From: Oxalobacteraceae bacterium
GTDB lineage: Bacteria > Pseudomonadota > Gammaproteobacteria > Burkholderiales > Burkholderiaceae_D
Direction: 5' to 3'
DNA: 64,000 nt
NCBI GenBank assembly: GCA_025352145.1
Contig: JANXTY010000048.1
Span: 16,305 to 80,304 of the forward strand
The notes beneath the pieces were generated by a model. It saw only the letters and a program-made list of their open reading frames with translations. It was not told where the DNA came from and ran no database searches. Positions 46,533 to 54,769 of the stretch are shown here, one piece after another (the stretch's first letter is position 1; each line of letters begins with the position of its first letter). A program made the position numbers and the translations under genes.

Positions 46533-48076
46533 AATATATGTTCCCCATGTAACTCCAGATCAAGGCCTTCTCTTTCTTGTTCCTCGCTCACGCGCAGTCC
46601 GACCAGCATGCTCACGATCCACAAAATGACAGCGGTCATTGCTCCCGAATAGATAATGGTGACAACCACGCCAAACGCCTGCTTGGCAAGGCTCCCTTCT
46701 ACGCCACCAATGCTTTTAAGCGCAAATATTCCCGTAAGTAATGCGCCTACTATCCCACCCACCGCATGTACGCCAAACACATCGAGTGAATCGTCGTATC
46801 CTGCCATCGACTTCAGGGAAGTGGCCCCCCAATAACACGCAATTCCAGCAACGCCGCCGATAACGAGCGCCCCAGTGGCATCCACAAAGCCAGATGCGGG
46901 AGTAATCGCCACTAATCCAGCCACAGCGCCCGACACCATACCCAATACCGATGGCTTACCGCGGCGTATCCATTCGACCAGCATCCATGCCATCGCAGAA
47001 ACTGCGGTCGCTATTTGTGTGACCAACATCGCCATGCCGGCGCGGCCATCGGCCGCACCTGCTGACCCCGCATTGAATCCAAACCAGCCTACCCAGAGCA
47101 GAGATGCGCCCATGACAGTTAACAAGAGATTGTGCGGAGGCATGGGTTCTTTTCCAAAGCCGATGCGTGGACCCACGATCAAAGCGGCTACCAGGCCTGA
47201 CACGCCGGCATTGATGTGCACGACGGTACCGCCTGCAAAATCAAGTACGCCAAAGGCAGCGAGCCAGCCCGCCGGTTCCCACACCCAGTGGGCGACAGGC
47301 ACGTAGACGATGAGTGACCATAGTGCGATGAATAGCAGCAATGCAGAGAATTTCATACGCTCAGCAAACGCACCCGTGATGAGGGCGGGCGTGATAATGG
47401 CAAACGTCATCTGGAACATCATGAATACGCTTTCTGGAATGGTCGGCGCAATGTGACTGACGGTAAGTTGTCCCGTATCTTTTAAATACATCATGCCCTC
47501 CAACATAAGCCGATCAAGGCTGCCGAGATACGCTGATCCAGGCGTAAACGCCAAACTGTAGCCAACGACAACCCATAAAATCGTCACGATGCAGGTGGTG
47601 GCAAAGCTATGTGCCACGGTACCCAGGGCATTTTTCTTTCTGACCATGCCCGTATAAAACAGCGCCAGACCGGGTATGGTCATTAGCAATACCAATGCAG
47701 TTGAACAAAGCATCCACGCGGTATCTCCAGCGCTGATTTTGGCTGCATCAATCAATGTCGGTTTGGTCAGCGCAGGCGAAACGACTGCGGCTGCAGTTGC
47801 AGCAGCGGTTACTGGCTTTGCATCTGATTTCGTATCTAATTTTGCCTCTAATGGCGGATCATTTTCATTGGTTACTTTCGCAGACGTATTGGCTGGCAAA
47901 GTGGACGGCGTACTCCCCTCTGTTGAGGTAGGGGAGCCAGTGACGCTGGTAGTACTGGCTGCTGCGGCAGACGCGGACTCTCCCCCTTGAATGTTTTGTG
48001 CGATTGACTGAACCGCAGGTAATCCAGACATCATGCAACCCAAGAACAACAAGGTGGATAAAAAACGCATTTTCAT
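46529..48076 (-). CDS. amtB: Ammonium transporter AmtB with N-terminal linker
   Basis: About 515 residues. A signal peptide (MKMRFLSTLLFLG to about residue 27) and an Ala/Ser/Thr-rich linker of roughly 85 residues precede the Amt domain, which starts near TAWMLCSTALVLLMTIPGLALFYTGMV. Further core features are the FAFAERMKF-like loop (ITGAFAERMKFSAL) and DFAGGTVVHI, typical of the channel. The start at 48076 is chosen because AGGAG lies five bases upstream; the frame stays open 60 codons further through a repeat element. It conducts ammonium or ammonia into the cell. The promoter is of sigma-54 type. Confidence 0.93.
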   Translation of the reverse strand: MKMRFLSTLLFLGCMMSGLPAVQSIAQNIQGGESASAAAASTTSVTGSPTSTEGSTPSTLPANTSAKVTNENDPPLEAKLDTKSDAKPVTAAATAAAVVSPALTKPTLIDAAKISAGDTAWMLCSTALVLLMTIPGLALFYTGMVRKKNALGTVAHSFATTCIVTILWVVVGYSLAFTPGSAYLGSLDRLMLEGMMYLKDTGQLTVSHIAPTIPESVFMMFQMTFAIITPALITGAFAERMKFSALLLFIALWSLIVYVPVAHWVWEPAGWLAAFGVLDFAGGTVVHINAGVSGLVAALIVGPRIGFGKEPMPPHNLLLTVMGASLLWVGWFGFNAGSAGAADGRAGMAMLVTQIATAVSAMAWMLVEWIRRGKPSVLGMVSGAVAGLVAITPASGFVDATGALVIGGVAGIACYWGATSLKSMAGYDDSLDVFGVHAVGGIVGALLTGIFALKSIGGVEGSLAKQAFGVVVTIIYSGAMTAVILWIVSMLVGLRVSEEQEREGLDLELHGEHIL

Positions 48077-48190
48077 TAAAGCTCCTGTCTCAAAAGTCAG
48101 ATTGGTATTCCATTTGCATCGAAAAAAAGGGCCGCATTTACCTACTTTATGCGTCTGCAATCCGCACAACCTGCGGCGCGTCAGCGTACT

Positions 48191-48252
48191 ATCGACCGGT
48201 TGCGCTTCTCGATCCCCTATTTCCCCGCTCGCTATGGTTGTGCAGAGGTCTC
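48191..48252. repeat. Repeat family D, copy B (in amtB leader)
   Basis: 62 bases from ATCGACCGGTTGCGC to GCAGAGGTCTC, closely matching copy A (29624-29684). It lies inside the probable amtB transcript between the sigma-54 promoter and the start codon. Confidence 0.7.
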
Positions 48253-48285
48253 TCACATATTTATAGCCAGGCGTCGCTGCAATGC

Positions 48286-48301
48286 AGCATGATTCGTGCC
48301 A
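48286..48301 (-). promoter_or_regulatory. Sigma-54 promoter of amtB
   Basis: On the minus strand TGGCACGAATCATGCT matches TGGCAC-N5-TTGCW with one change (TTGC to ATGC) and correct GG-to-GC spacing. Transcription would start near 48275, giving a leader of about 200 nt. Confidence 0.8.
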
Positions 48302-48398
48302 TGTGAAAAGTGATGGTATTTTCCTTAATAGGTGGCCTTAGATGGCAACGTAGAGGCTAATAAATAGAAAGCTGCACCAAATCACCGCAATATATTTG

Positions 48399-48415
48399 TG
48401 CAATGTTGTGGTGCA
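48399..48415. promoter_or_regulatory. NtrC-like binding site upstream of amtB
   Basis: TGCAATGTTGTGGTGCA fits the 17-bp NtrC palindrome (TGCACC-N5-GGTGCA), with the right half perfect. A weaker partner starts with TGCACCAAATC at 48373. Both lie 75-125 bp upstream of the sigma-54 promoter. Confidence 0.7.
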
Positions 48416-48790
48416 TCATGTATGTGGTGCGAGAGCATGATCTAACGACGTGTATCTGGGGATCGTCATCGGGATGTGCGTTTCTTGCCGCCGATAGGGG
48501 AGGGAACAACATGAGCGTCAATCATTTCTGATGAACGCTGCCTCATCTCAATTTAATCTTAATGACGTGGCTTCAGTCATGTTACTGCGTCGATGGCGTA
48601 TCTATGGTGTATCTATTCGATGCGCTCATTTTCTTTGGGTTAAACCCAGAGGAAGAAAAAATGAAACCGCGATTGAGGTGAGAGGGCTACCAGTTCAATT
48701 ACCCATCTGGCTGTGTTGTTTCTCCTTGCCGATAGGGGCCGTCGCGTCGGCGCACCTTGCCAACAACGCGCCAGATGCACACGGGGACTT

Positions 48791-48814
48791 GTCTTAATGG
48801 AAAATGCGGGTTAA
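48791..48814. repeat. Possible solo end related to the 32718-33058 element
   Basis: GTCTTAATGGAAAATGCGGG resembles the right end of that element (GTCTAATGGGAAATCTGGG). No second end was found 300-350 bp to either side, so this may be a remnant or chance. Confidence 0.3.
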
Positions 48815-49530
48815 TCCAGAAAATCCGAATATTCTTTTTGAGCATAGCCTTTCAAGTTCTTCCAGGGCACATCAGATGTCAAGCTTGCTAGAGGTTTTAC
48901 ATCAACGCGTTGATAGAAGGTGCCTGCTTTGTCGCCGCTTTCCATAATGCGGGGAATCTGTTTTTGTTCATCCCACAAAACGCGTTGAAATACGCCATTT
49001 TTTTCGCGTTCATGCCATTGAGCACCAGCAATGGGGGACGCCCTGATTGAAAGCGGCATGGATTTAACCAGTTTTGGATCCAGCAGGTAGTAAGCATTAG
49101 CCCATGACCCGTCAAAATTGACATTCTCGAATTCCGATGCGGCGATAGCAATTACGGTCTTGTCATGGGCATCGATATACTCCACCCGTGGCTTGTTATT
49201 CTCCAGCACGACATGGCGGGGAATGATGACATGATTAAAGTGTTTGTGTTCTGGTTCTATGATCTTGAGAGTGACGGTTTTTTTTCTTGCTTCACTGAGA
49301 TCATCGTTATGCTGGTCGGCAGTGCGTGTGGGGTGGATGCGCTCTACCCAAACATGGTCAAGGCGACGTAACATTTTTTCTTCGTAACGCGCTTCGCGGA
49401 CAACGCCCTCCGTAGTGGATACCTTGTGGTAGTACTGAATGCTTAAATCCAGATCGGGAGCGTTTGGCGCAGCTGCGTGTACGGAAGGGTTCAGCATGCC
49501 AGCGAAGGCAAATGCTAATACGATTTTCAT
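48811..49530 (-). CDS. Unknown secreted protein beside alkaline phosphatases
   Basis: 239 residues with a signal peptide (MKIVLAFAFAGMLNPSVHAA). The mature part is mixed alpha/beta with no motif I recognise: charged stretches (RRLDHVWVERIHP, EHKHFNHVIIPRHV) and no cysteines. It lies 73 bp after the alkaline phosphatase gene on the same strand, separated by a strong hairpin. A link to phosphate metabolism is only suggested by position. Confidence 0.6.
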   Translation of the reverse strand: MKIVLAFAFAGMLNPSVHAAAPNAPDLDLSIQYYHKVSTTEGVVREARYEEKMLRRLDHVWVERIHPTRTADQHNDDLSEARKKTVTLKIIEPEHKHFNHVIIPRHVVLENNKPRVEYIDAHDKTVIAIAASEFENVNFDGSWANAYYLLDPKLVKSMPLSIRASPIAGAQWHEREKNGVFQRVLWDEQKQIPRIMESGDKAGTFYQRVDVKPLASLTSDVPWKNLKGYAQKEYSDFLD

Positions 49531-49555
49531 AGTTTGATCTCACAGGACTGGATAG

Positions 49556-49592
49556 AAGAAAGCGGGACCATTTCTCCCGCTTTCTTATTTTT
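49556..49592. terminator. Hairpin/terminator after the soluble alkaline phosphatase gene
   Basis: A perfect 12-bp stem (AAGAAAGCGGGA and complement, seven-base loop) is followed on the plus strand by TTATTTTTT. On the minus strand, where the genes run, the stem itself ends in TTTCTT. It likely reduces read-through into the unknown secreted protein gene. Confidence 0.6.
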
Positions 49593-49603
49593 TAATTCAA
49601 TAA

Positions 49604-51004
49604 TCAGAAACCAAACGCAGTTTTCAATAAGCCAAATACCTTGGTGTTATCCAGAGTGCCTTTAAAAATTTTGGCCCCCGCCCCCGTTGCAAGTAATTTC
49701 ACATCGCCGCCGCCGTGAGTTTCACTTGTGAGGCGTACTCCTGATTCTTGCAGATAATCATCCGCTAGTACGGTGATGGAATCGAGATTGGCGCGTAGGT
49801 TAGGACGATTCGGACCATTGCCAAATACCAGTGTCGTGTAGGTGTTGCCGTCGGCATCTTTGCTCGGTTGTCCGGTTTTGTATTCGCGATTGATGTCGAG
49901 AATCGGATTGCCGCGTTTTCCATAACCATTAAACGCCAGCGTGTGGTCATGGTCGGCGGTGACGACGATCAGCGTGTTTGCCAGACTTGGATCGGTCAGT
50001 TTGGCTTTATCCAGGGCCGTTTTGATTGCATCATCAAAGGCAATCGTATCGACTAGCGCACGCTTAGCATTGGTGCCATGCAGGGCATGATCGATACGGC
50101 CGCCTTCGACCATCAGGAAATAGCCGTTCGGATTTTGCGACAGAATGTCCATTGCCTTGGTAGTCATCTCGGCCAGACTAGGTTGATTCGCGCCTTCGCC
50201 GAAGGGGGGCGTGGCGGTGCGATCCAGTTCATATTCCAGATGACTCTTGCTGCTGTAAAGACCAATCAATTTCTTGTTGGTTGGCGCTGCGGTCATTTCT
50301 GTTTTGGTGGTTGCCACGGTATAGCCTTTGGTGGTTAACTCGGTGAGCAAGTTGCGTGCATCGATGCGCCCCGCTTTATTGGTAGTGGCATCGAATGGGG
50401 TGAAGTGGTTGCGTCCGCCACCCATCAGGACATCGACACCGTCACCTAATGCCGGGTTGTATCCCGCACCCCCAGGCACGATTTGTGCGGCAATCGCGTA
50501 CTGAGCATTGCGGTTACAGATGTGCGAAAACGTCGCGGCTGGTGTGGCATGCGTCAGTTCGGTGGTGGTGATGGAACCGGTGGCTTTACCTTTGGCCTTG
50601 GCCAGTTCCAATAGGGTAGGTACCACCACACCGTTGCCGGTGGCTGCGCAATTGTTGACACCAAGATTGCCATTGGCATCTTTGGATGGCGGGGTTGCAA
50701 TTGTTTCCGGTGACATTGAGATGACTTCGTTGTTCATCTTCACGCCGGTCATATAGGCTGACATTGAGGGTGCGCTGTCGGTGGTTTGGGCATCATTGGA
50801 AAAAGTTTTGATGCGTGCGGTACGCTCTAACTTGTCCATATTCAAGCTGCCATCTTCGCCGTATTTATAGATGCGGGAAGCGGTCACAGTGGATGGCCCC
50901 ATGCCGTCACCGAGAAAAAAAATAATATTTTTGGCTTCGCCAGCGGCGTGTGCTGCGTCAGCCACAGAGAGTGCCAGAGCGGCGGCTAATAGTGTGCGTT
51001 TCAT
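49604..51004 (-). CDS. phoA: Alkaline phosphatase (periplasmic, PhoA type)
   Basis: A zinc/magnesium phosphomonoesterase of about 466 residues. The signal peptide is MKRTLLAAALALS to about AHA. The catalytic serine lies in TDSAPSMSAYMTG. Metal ligands are in FFLGDGMG, VEGGRIDHALH, TADHDHT and ETHGGGD. The start at 51004 is chosen for the signal peptide; six earlier codons are open. It is the downstream member of a tandem pair with the gene at 51095-52528, to which it is clearly paralogous. No Pho-box was recognised. Confidence 0.93.
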   Translation of the reverse strand: MKRTLLAAALALSVADAAHAAGEAKNIIFFLGDGMGPSTVTASRIYKYGEDGSLNMDKLERTARIKTFSNDAQTTDSAPSMSAYMTGVKMNNEVISMSPETIATPPSKDANGNLGVNNCAATGNGVVVPTLLELAKAKGKATGSITTTELTHATPAATFSHICNRNAQYAIAAQIVPGGAGYNPALGDGVDVLMGGGRNHFTPFDATTNKAGRIDARNLLTELTTKGYTVATTKTEMTAAPTNKKLIGLYSSKSHLEYELDRTATPPFGEGANQPSLAEMTTKAMDILSQNPNGYFLMVEGGRIDHALHGTNAKRALVDTIAFDDAIKTALDKAKLTDPSLANTLIVVTADHDHTLAFNGYGKRGNPILDINREYKTGQPSKDADGNTYTTLVFGNGPNRPNLRANLDSITVLADDYLQESGVRLTSETHGGGDVKLLATGAGAKIFKGTLDNTKVFGLLKTAFGF

Positions 51005-51094
51005 AGTGATTTCCGTTCTCAACTGTGTTGAAGAGTGATTGAACTATAGGGTGAATGATCGTTGAATATTCGGCGTTGAAAAAGCGCTGAACAA

Positions 51095-52528
51095 TCACAG
51101 ACCAGCTGCTGCTCTCACCATGCTAAAAACCTTGGTATTGTCTATGGTGCCCAGAAAAGTGTCCGCACCTTTTCCCGTGGCACCGAGGAACACGTCGGTG
51201 CCCCCATGCGTCTCGCTACCGGTAGCGAGACGGATGACGGCTTCTTGATGATAGGTGTCGGCACTGGTGACGGTTTCATCCAGACTGACCATCACTGCAC
51301 GGCTAGCCTGGGCGCGGTTCTCACCATTGCCAAAACCGATGATGGAATAGGGTGCGCCATCCAGATCTTTTTCAATTGCGCCTGTCACATAATTTTTGAC
51401 CACGCCGAGTACACCTGGGTTACCTGCGGCTGTTTTTCCGGTGCGTTTTGCGTAGCCGTTCAGTACTAGCGTGTGGTCATGGTCTGCCGTTACCACGACC
51501 AATGTATTTTTCAAATCAGGGTCGTTGATTTTCGCTTTGGCAATCGCCGCTTTGATCGCATTGTCAAAAGCCAAGGTATCTTGCAGGGCTTTTTTGGCAG
51601 TTGTTTCATGTAGGGCGTGATCGATGCGGCCACCCTCTACCATTAGAAAATATCCTTTGGTATTCTTAGCCAAGACATCCATGGCTTTGGTCGTCATTTC
51701 TGCCAAACTGGGTTCTTTGGCTGAATCACGATCAAGGTCATAGCTCATGTGGCTGGAAGTAAACAGGCCAAACAGGCGCTCGATTTTGCTGCCATCAATC
51801 GCATTAAATTCGGTACTGTTGCTGACATAGGTGTAATTTTTTGCCTTCATTTCGGCAATCAGATCGCGCCCATCGGATCGTTTTCCACCCTCTTTTAGCG
51901 GAATAAAAAATTGTTTTCCGCCACCCATTAGCACATCCAGGCCCGCAGTGCCGAGGGCGCTGTTGTAGCCAACGCCGCCCGGTACTGCTGCTGCGGCAAT
52001 ATCGTTTTCCAGATCGCGGTGACAGATGTGCGAATAGGTGGCAGCAGGAGTTGCATGGGTTATGCGAGTGGTAGTCACGACGCCAGCCGATAAGCCTGCT
52101 GCCTTGGCGATTTCGAGCAGCGTGAGGACGGGGGTGCCATTTTTTTGTCCGCAATTGTTAGCTAGTTTGTTGCCGTTGATATCGGCGATGGGGTCAATTG
52201 CAAGCGTATCGGAAGACATGGAGATAACTTCATTATTCATTTTCACACCGGTCATGTAGGCTGACATCGATGGGGCGCTGTCAGTTACCTGCGCATCGTT
52301 AGAAAAAGTTTTCACAAATGCCGTCTCAGGCAAGGTATCCATCGTCAGTTCGCCGTCTTCGCCGACGGCATAAATACGGGCAGCGGTCATGGTGGTCAAC
52401 CCCATGCCGTCACCCAGGAAAAAAATCACGTTTTTAGGTGCTTCTGCCACGGGTTCAGTACTACACCCGGAAATCAGCATTGCCATAGCGACGTTCAGTC
52501 CAGCAATGAAAATGGATTTGCATTTCAT
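51095..52528 (-). CDS. Alkaline phosphatase lipoprotein (second paralog)
   Basis: About 477 residues with the same catalytic layout as its neighbour: FFLGDGMG, TDSAPSMSAYMTG, VEGGRIDHALH, TADHDHT and SETHGGTD. The N-terminus has a lipobox (AMLISGC), so this copy would be membrane-anchored, unlike the downstream copy. The start at 52528 or the ATG at 52537 fits; the frame is open a further 60 codons upstream. It lies 91 bp before the soluble copy and both face left. Confidence 0.92.
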   Translation of the reverse strand: MKCKSIFIAGLNVAMAMLISGCSTEPVAEAPKNVIFFLGDGMGLTTMTAARIYAVGEDGELTMDTLPETAFVKTFSNDAQVTDSAPSMSAYMTGVKMNNEVISMSSDTLAIDPIADINGNKLANNCGQKNGTPVLTLLEIAKAAGLSAGVVTTTRITHATPAATYSHICHRDLENDIAAAAVPGGVGYNSALGTAGLDVLMGGGKQFFIPLKEGGKRSDGRDLIAEMKAKNYTYVSNSTEFNAIDGSKIERLFGLFTSSHMSYDLDRDSAKEPSLAEMTTKAMDVLAKNTKGYFLMVEGGRIDHALHETTAKKALQDTLAFDNAIKAAIAKAKINDPDLKNTLVVVTADHDHTLVLNGYAKRTGKTAAGNPGVLGVVKNYVTGAIEKDLDGAPYSIIGFGNGENRAQASRAVMVSLDETVTSADTYHQEAVIRLATGSETHGGTDVFLGATGKGADTFLGTIDNTKVFSMVRAAAGL

Positions 52529-52664
52529 ATCGTTCATCCTGCTCAGTTTGAAAGCTGTCAATGTAACGATGCTTTGTGACGTGCCCATGACGGGGATCTC
52601 TGCACAATTTACTGTGCGACGCAATCTTGAATCTGCGATGCTCACCACCCTTCGAGGGCGCGCA

Positions 52665-52946
52665 CCTCCGCAGTTCACTTTTTCTTCAGCCCTGTCTTTG
52701 GTCGCGTACTGCGACACTCAAGAGGAGGTGGATCTTTTGTGGAACAAGTTGTCTGAGGGTGACCAAAAGAGACAGTGGGGATGGTTGACGGATAAGTAGG
52801 GCGTCTCGTGGCAGGTTGTGCCGTATGCCTTGCTCAAGATGTTGAATTCATCGGACAAGGTGGCACCGCAGAGGGTATTTTCAGTCATGATGAAAATGAC
52901 CAAGCTCGGTATCGAGGGTTTGCAGCGAGCCTATCAAGAGGATTGA
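52665..52946 (+). pseudogene. Relic of a VOC/PhnB-like (3-demethylubiquinone methyltransferase-type) gene
   Basis: Translated on the plus strand this reads CDTQEEVDLLWNKLSEG, then QWGWLTDK, a TAG stop at 52797-52799, then in the same frame GVSWQVVPYALLKML and MMKMTKLGIEGLQRAY, ending at TGA 52944-52946. This is the C-terminal half of PhnB-type VOC proteins, where DKYGVSWQ is usual, so a Tyr codon has become a stop. The N-terminal half is missing. It lies in the gap between the phosphatase and kinase-fusion genes. Confidence 0.85.
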
Positions 52947-53034
52947 CAGGCCGATTTATCAGGGAGAAAGAGATATCCTTCCCGCACTTATCTCAGCGCA
53001 CAAACTTTAATGCAATCGAATCGAGCCATGCATG

Positions 53035-54759
53035 TTAACGCACTAACACAAGATAAATCAGCAGCAAATTAAGTACGATAGACGTCGCTGCTACCGCCCT
53101 CCATAATGAAGCCGGGTCACGCTTGACGAGAGGCGTTGCCGAGCGAGCGGCAAGCGGTCTGGTAGCGCCTCGTTCTAGTGCTAATAGAAATTCTTCGGCA
53201 GTTTCAAATCGTTCGATTGGATCGCGCGCTACTGATTTAAGTAAAACATTTTCCAGCCACATCGGTAGGTCGGGACGGTAACGGGTTGGCGGAATGGTTT
53301 CGCCAAAACGAGGGCGCTGGAAGGCCTCAATTTCACCGTAAGGGTAATGGCGGGTCAGCATGAGATACAGCGTTACGCCTGCTGCATACACGTCGGTCTG
53401 GCGCGACGGCGTTGGGTTGTCGAACAGCTCAGGCGCCAAGAAGGAGGGCGTGCCTGCCATCGAGATATTATGGGCTTCGATCTCATCGTTTGCTTCTAAC
53501 CCGGACTGCGCCACGCCAAGATCAAGAATGCGTAATTCGCCATCGTCGCCCAGATGGACATTGTCGGGTTTGATGTCGCGGTGAATGATGCTGCGCCGGT
53601 GTAGTGCGCCGATGGCGCGCGCCAGTTTGATGCCATGGGAAATGACGTCGGGCACGGTGAAATGCTCGCCGCTACTCAATGCCTGGGCGATAGTGTGGCC
53701 GGCGTGCCAGGTGCTTAGATAATAGAGGTAGTTTTTTTGTTCGGATGGAATGACTTGCGGAAAGAAGCGCGCCACGGTGCGTTTCGCCAACCATTCTTCA
53801 TGCGCAAAGGCTGACCTTTCCTGTATGTCGTTGACGCATTCCGGCTGTAGTGTTTTTAGCACCAGCTTGCGCTGTGCTGCTGGTGGTAAGCGGGTATCGA
53901 CGACGCGATAAAGTACTGTGATGCGCGAGGAGTGCATCTGTTCTTCGACCAAATAACCATCGAGGGTCTGGCCGACTTTCAGCTTGGGCGGCAACGGTAG
54001 TTGGTGCGATACCGAGAGGGCGTCGCGCAGGTTTTCTTCCGGCAGCGTAGCTACTTTCAGAATCTGCACTGTGAGGTTGTCGCTGGAACCTGCGGCCAGT
54101 GCGGCTTGCAGCATGCGCACGGCGATTTCATTGATATCGACTGAAGTGCTTGTCACTTCCGACAATAAACTGGTGATGTCGTATTCGGTCATCGATCCCC
54201 AGACGCCATCGGTGGCAAGCAGGAACACGTCGCCTTCGCGCATTTCTCCCATGCCGTGATCGATTGCCAGGCGCGAATCGAGGCCGATGGCACGTGTCAG
54301 CACGTGCTGCATTTCTGGTCGGTCCCACACATGATCCGAGGTTAGCCGCGACAATACTCCGGCGCGCAGCAGATACAAACGGGTATCGCCGACATGGGCG
54401 AAATGATAGAAGCGACCGCGCAATACCAGAGCGGTCAGGGTGCTGGCCATGCCGACCAGCTCAGTGCGCACCGAGCCTTGTTGCTGGACCCAGCTATTGA
54501 TGGCTTTGATCACGCGATCGAGTGACTGCGTGATGGGCCAGGTATCCGGCGTAGCGTAATAATCGGTGAGCAGACCGCGCACCGCATATTCGGATGCTTC
54601 GCGTCCACCTTCATTGCCCGAAACACCGTCGGCGATTGCCGCGATCAGCCCCTTGGACGATAATTCCGGCTCGTTCGGCGTAACCATGCCGACAAAATCC
54701 TCATTGCGCTCGCGCAGACCTGCGAGCGTGGCGTGGCCAGCATTTACGATTAAGGGCAT
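53035..54759 (-). CDS. PP2C phosphatase-protein kinase fusion with C-terminal anchor
   Basis: 574 residues. An N-terminal PP2C phosphatase (residues 1-230) has RNEDF, IADGVSGNEGG, VGDTRLYLL and LATDGVWG. A Ser/Thr kinase domain (about 270-530) has LVLKTL, HRDIKPDN, LDLGVAQ (DLG instead of DFG) and GTPSFLAPEL. A C-terminal transmembrane helix follows (ATSIVLNLLLIYLVLV). The glycine-rich loop is degenerate (HSSRITVLYRV). The gene starts 10 bp after narK. I recall similar fusions next to nitrate genes in other betaproteobacteria. A role in tuning nitrate uptake by phosphorylation is inference. Confidence 0.9.
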   Translation of the reverse strand: MPLIVNAGHATLAGLRERNEDFVGMVTPNEPELSSKGLIAAIADGVSGNEGGREASEYAVRGLLTDYYATPDTWPITQSLDRVIKAINSWVQQQGSVRTELVGMASTLTALVLRGRFYHFAHVGDTRLYLLRAGVLSRLTSDHVWDRPEMQHVLTRAIGLDSRLAIDHGMGEMREGDVFLLATDGVWGSMTEYDITSLLSEVTSTSVDINEIAVRMLQAALAAGSSDNLTVQILKVATLPEENLRDALSVSHQLPLPPKLKVGQTLDGYLVEEQMHSSRITVLYRVVDTRLPPAAQRKLVLKTLQPECVNDIQERSAFAHEEWLAKRTVARFFPQVIPSEQKNYLYYLSTWHAGHTIAQALSSGEHFTVPDVISHGIKLARAIGALHRRSIIHRDIKPDNVHLGDDGELRILDLGVAQSGLEANDEIEAHNISMAGTPSFLAPELFDNPTPSRQTDVYAAGVTLYLMLTRHYPYGEIEAFQRPRFGETIPPTRYRPDLPMWLENVLLKSVARDPIERFETAEEFLLALERGATRPLAARSATPLVKRDPASLWRAVAATSIVLNLLLIYLVLVR

Positions 54760-54769
54760 GGAGGTGCGA

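Larger units (their letters stand above)
48077..48810. other. amtB control region and flank
   Basis: This 734-bp gap contains, from left to right, the amtB leader with a repeat-D copy, a sigma-54 promoter (48286-48301), NtrC-like sites (about 48373-48415), and AT-poor sequence without a supported gene. An 88-codon frame at 48531-48797 has no ribosome site. Confidence 0.6.

Noticed and set aside
48077..48256. 60-codon N-terminal extension of AmtB
   Set aside because: It is encoded by leader sequence including repeat D; AGGAG and a signal peptide support the start at 48076.
48531..48797. 88-codon frame right of the amtB control region
   Set aside because: No ribosome site, odd composition, and no resemblance to a known protein.
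51005..52720. Pho-box upstream of the alkaline phosphatases
   Set aside because: Single CTGTCA- or TGACAG-like words occur, but no two correctly spaced repeats on the right strand were found.
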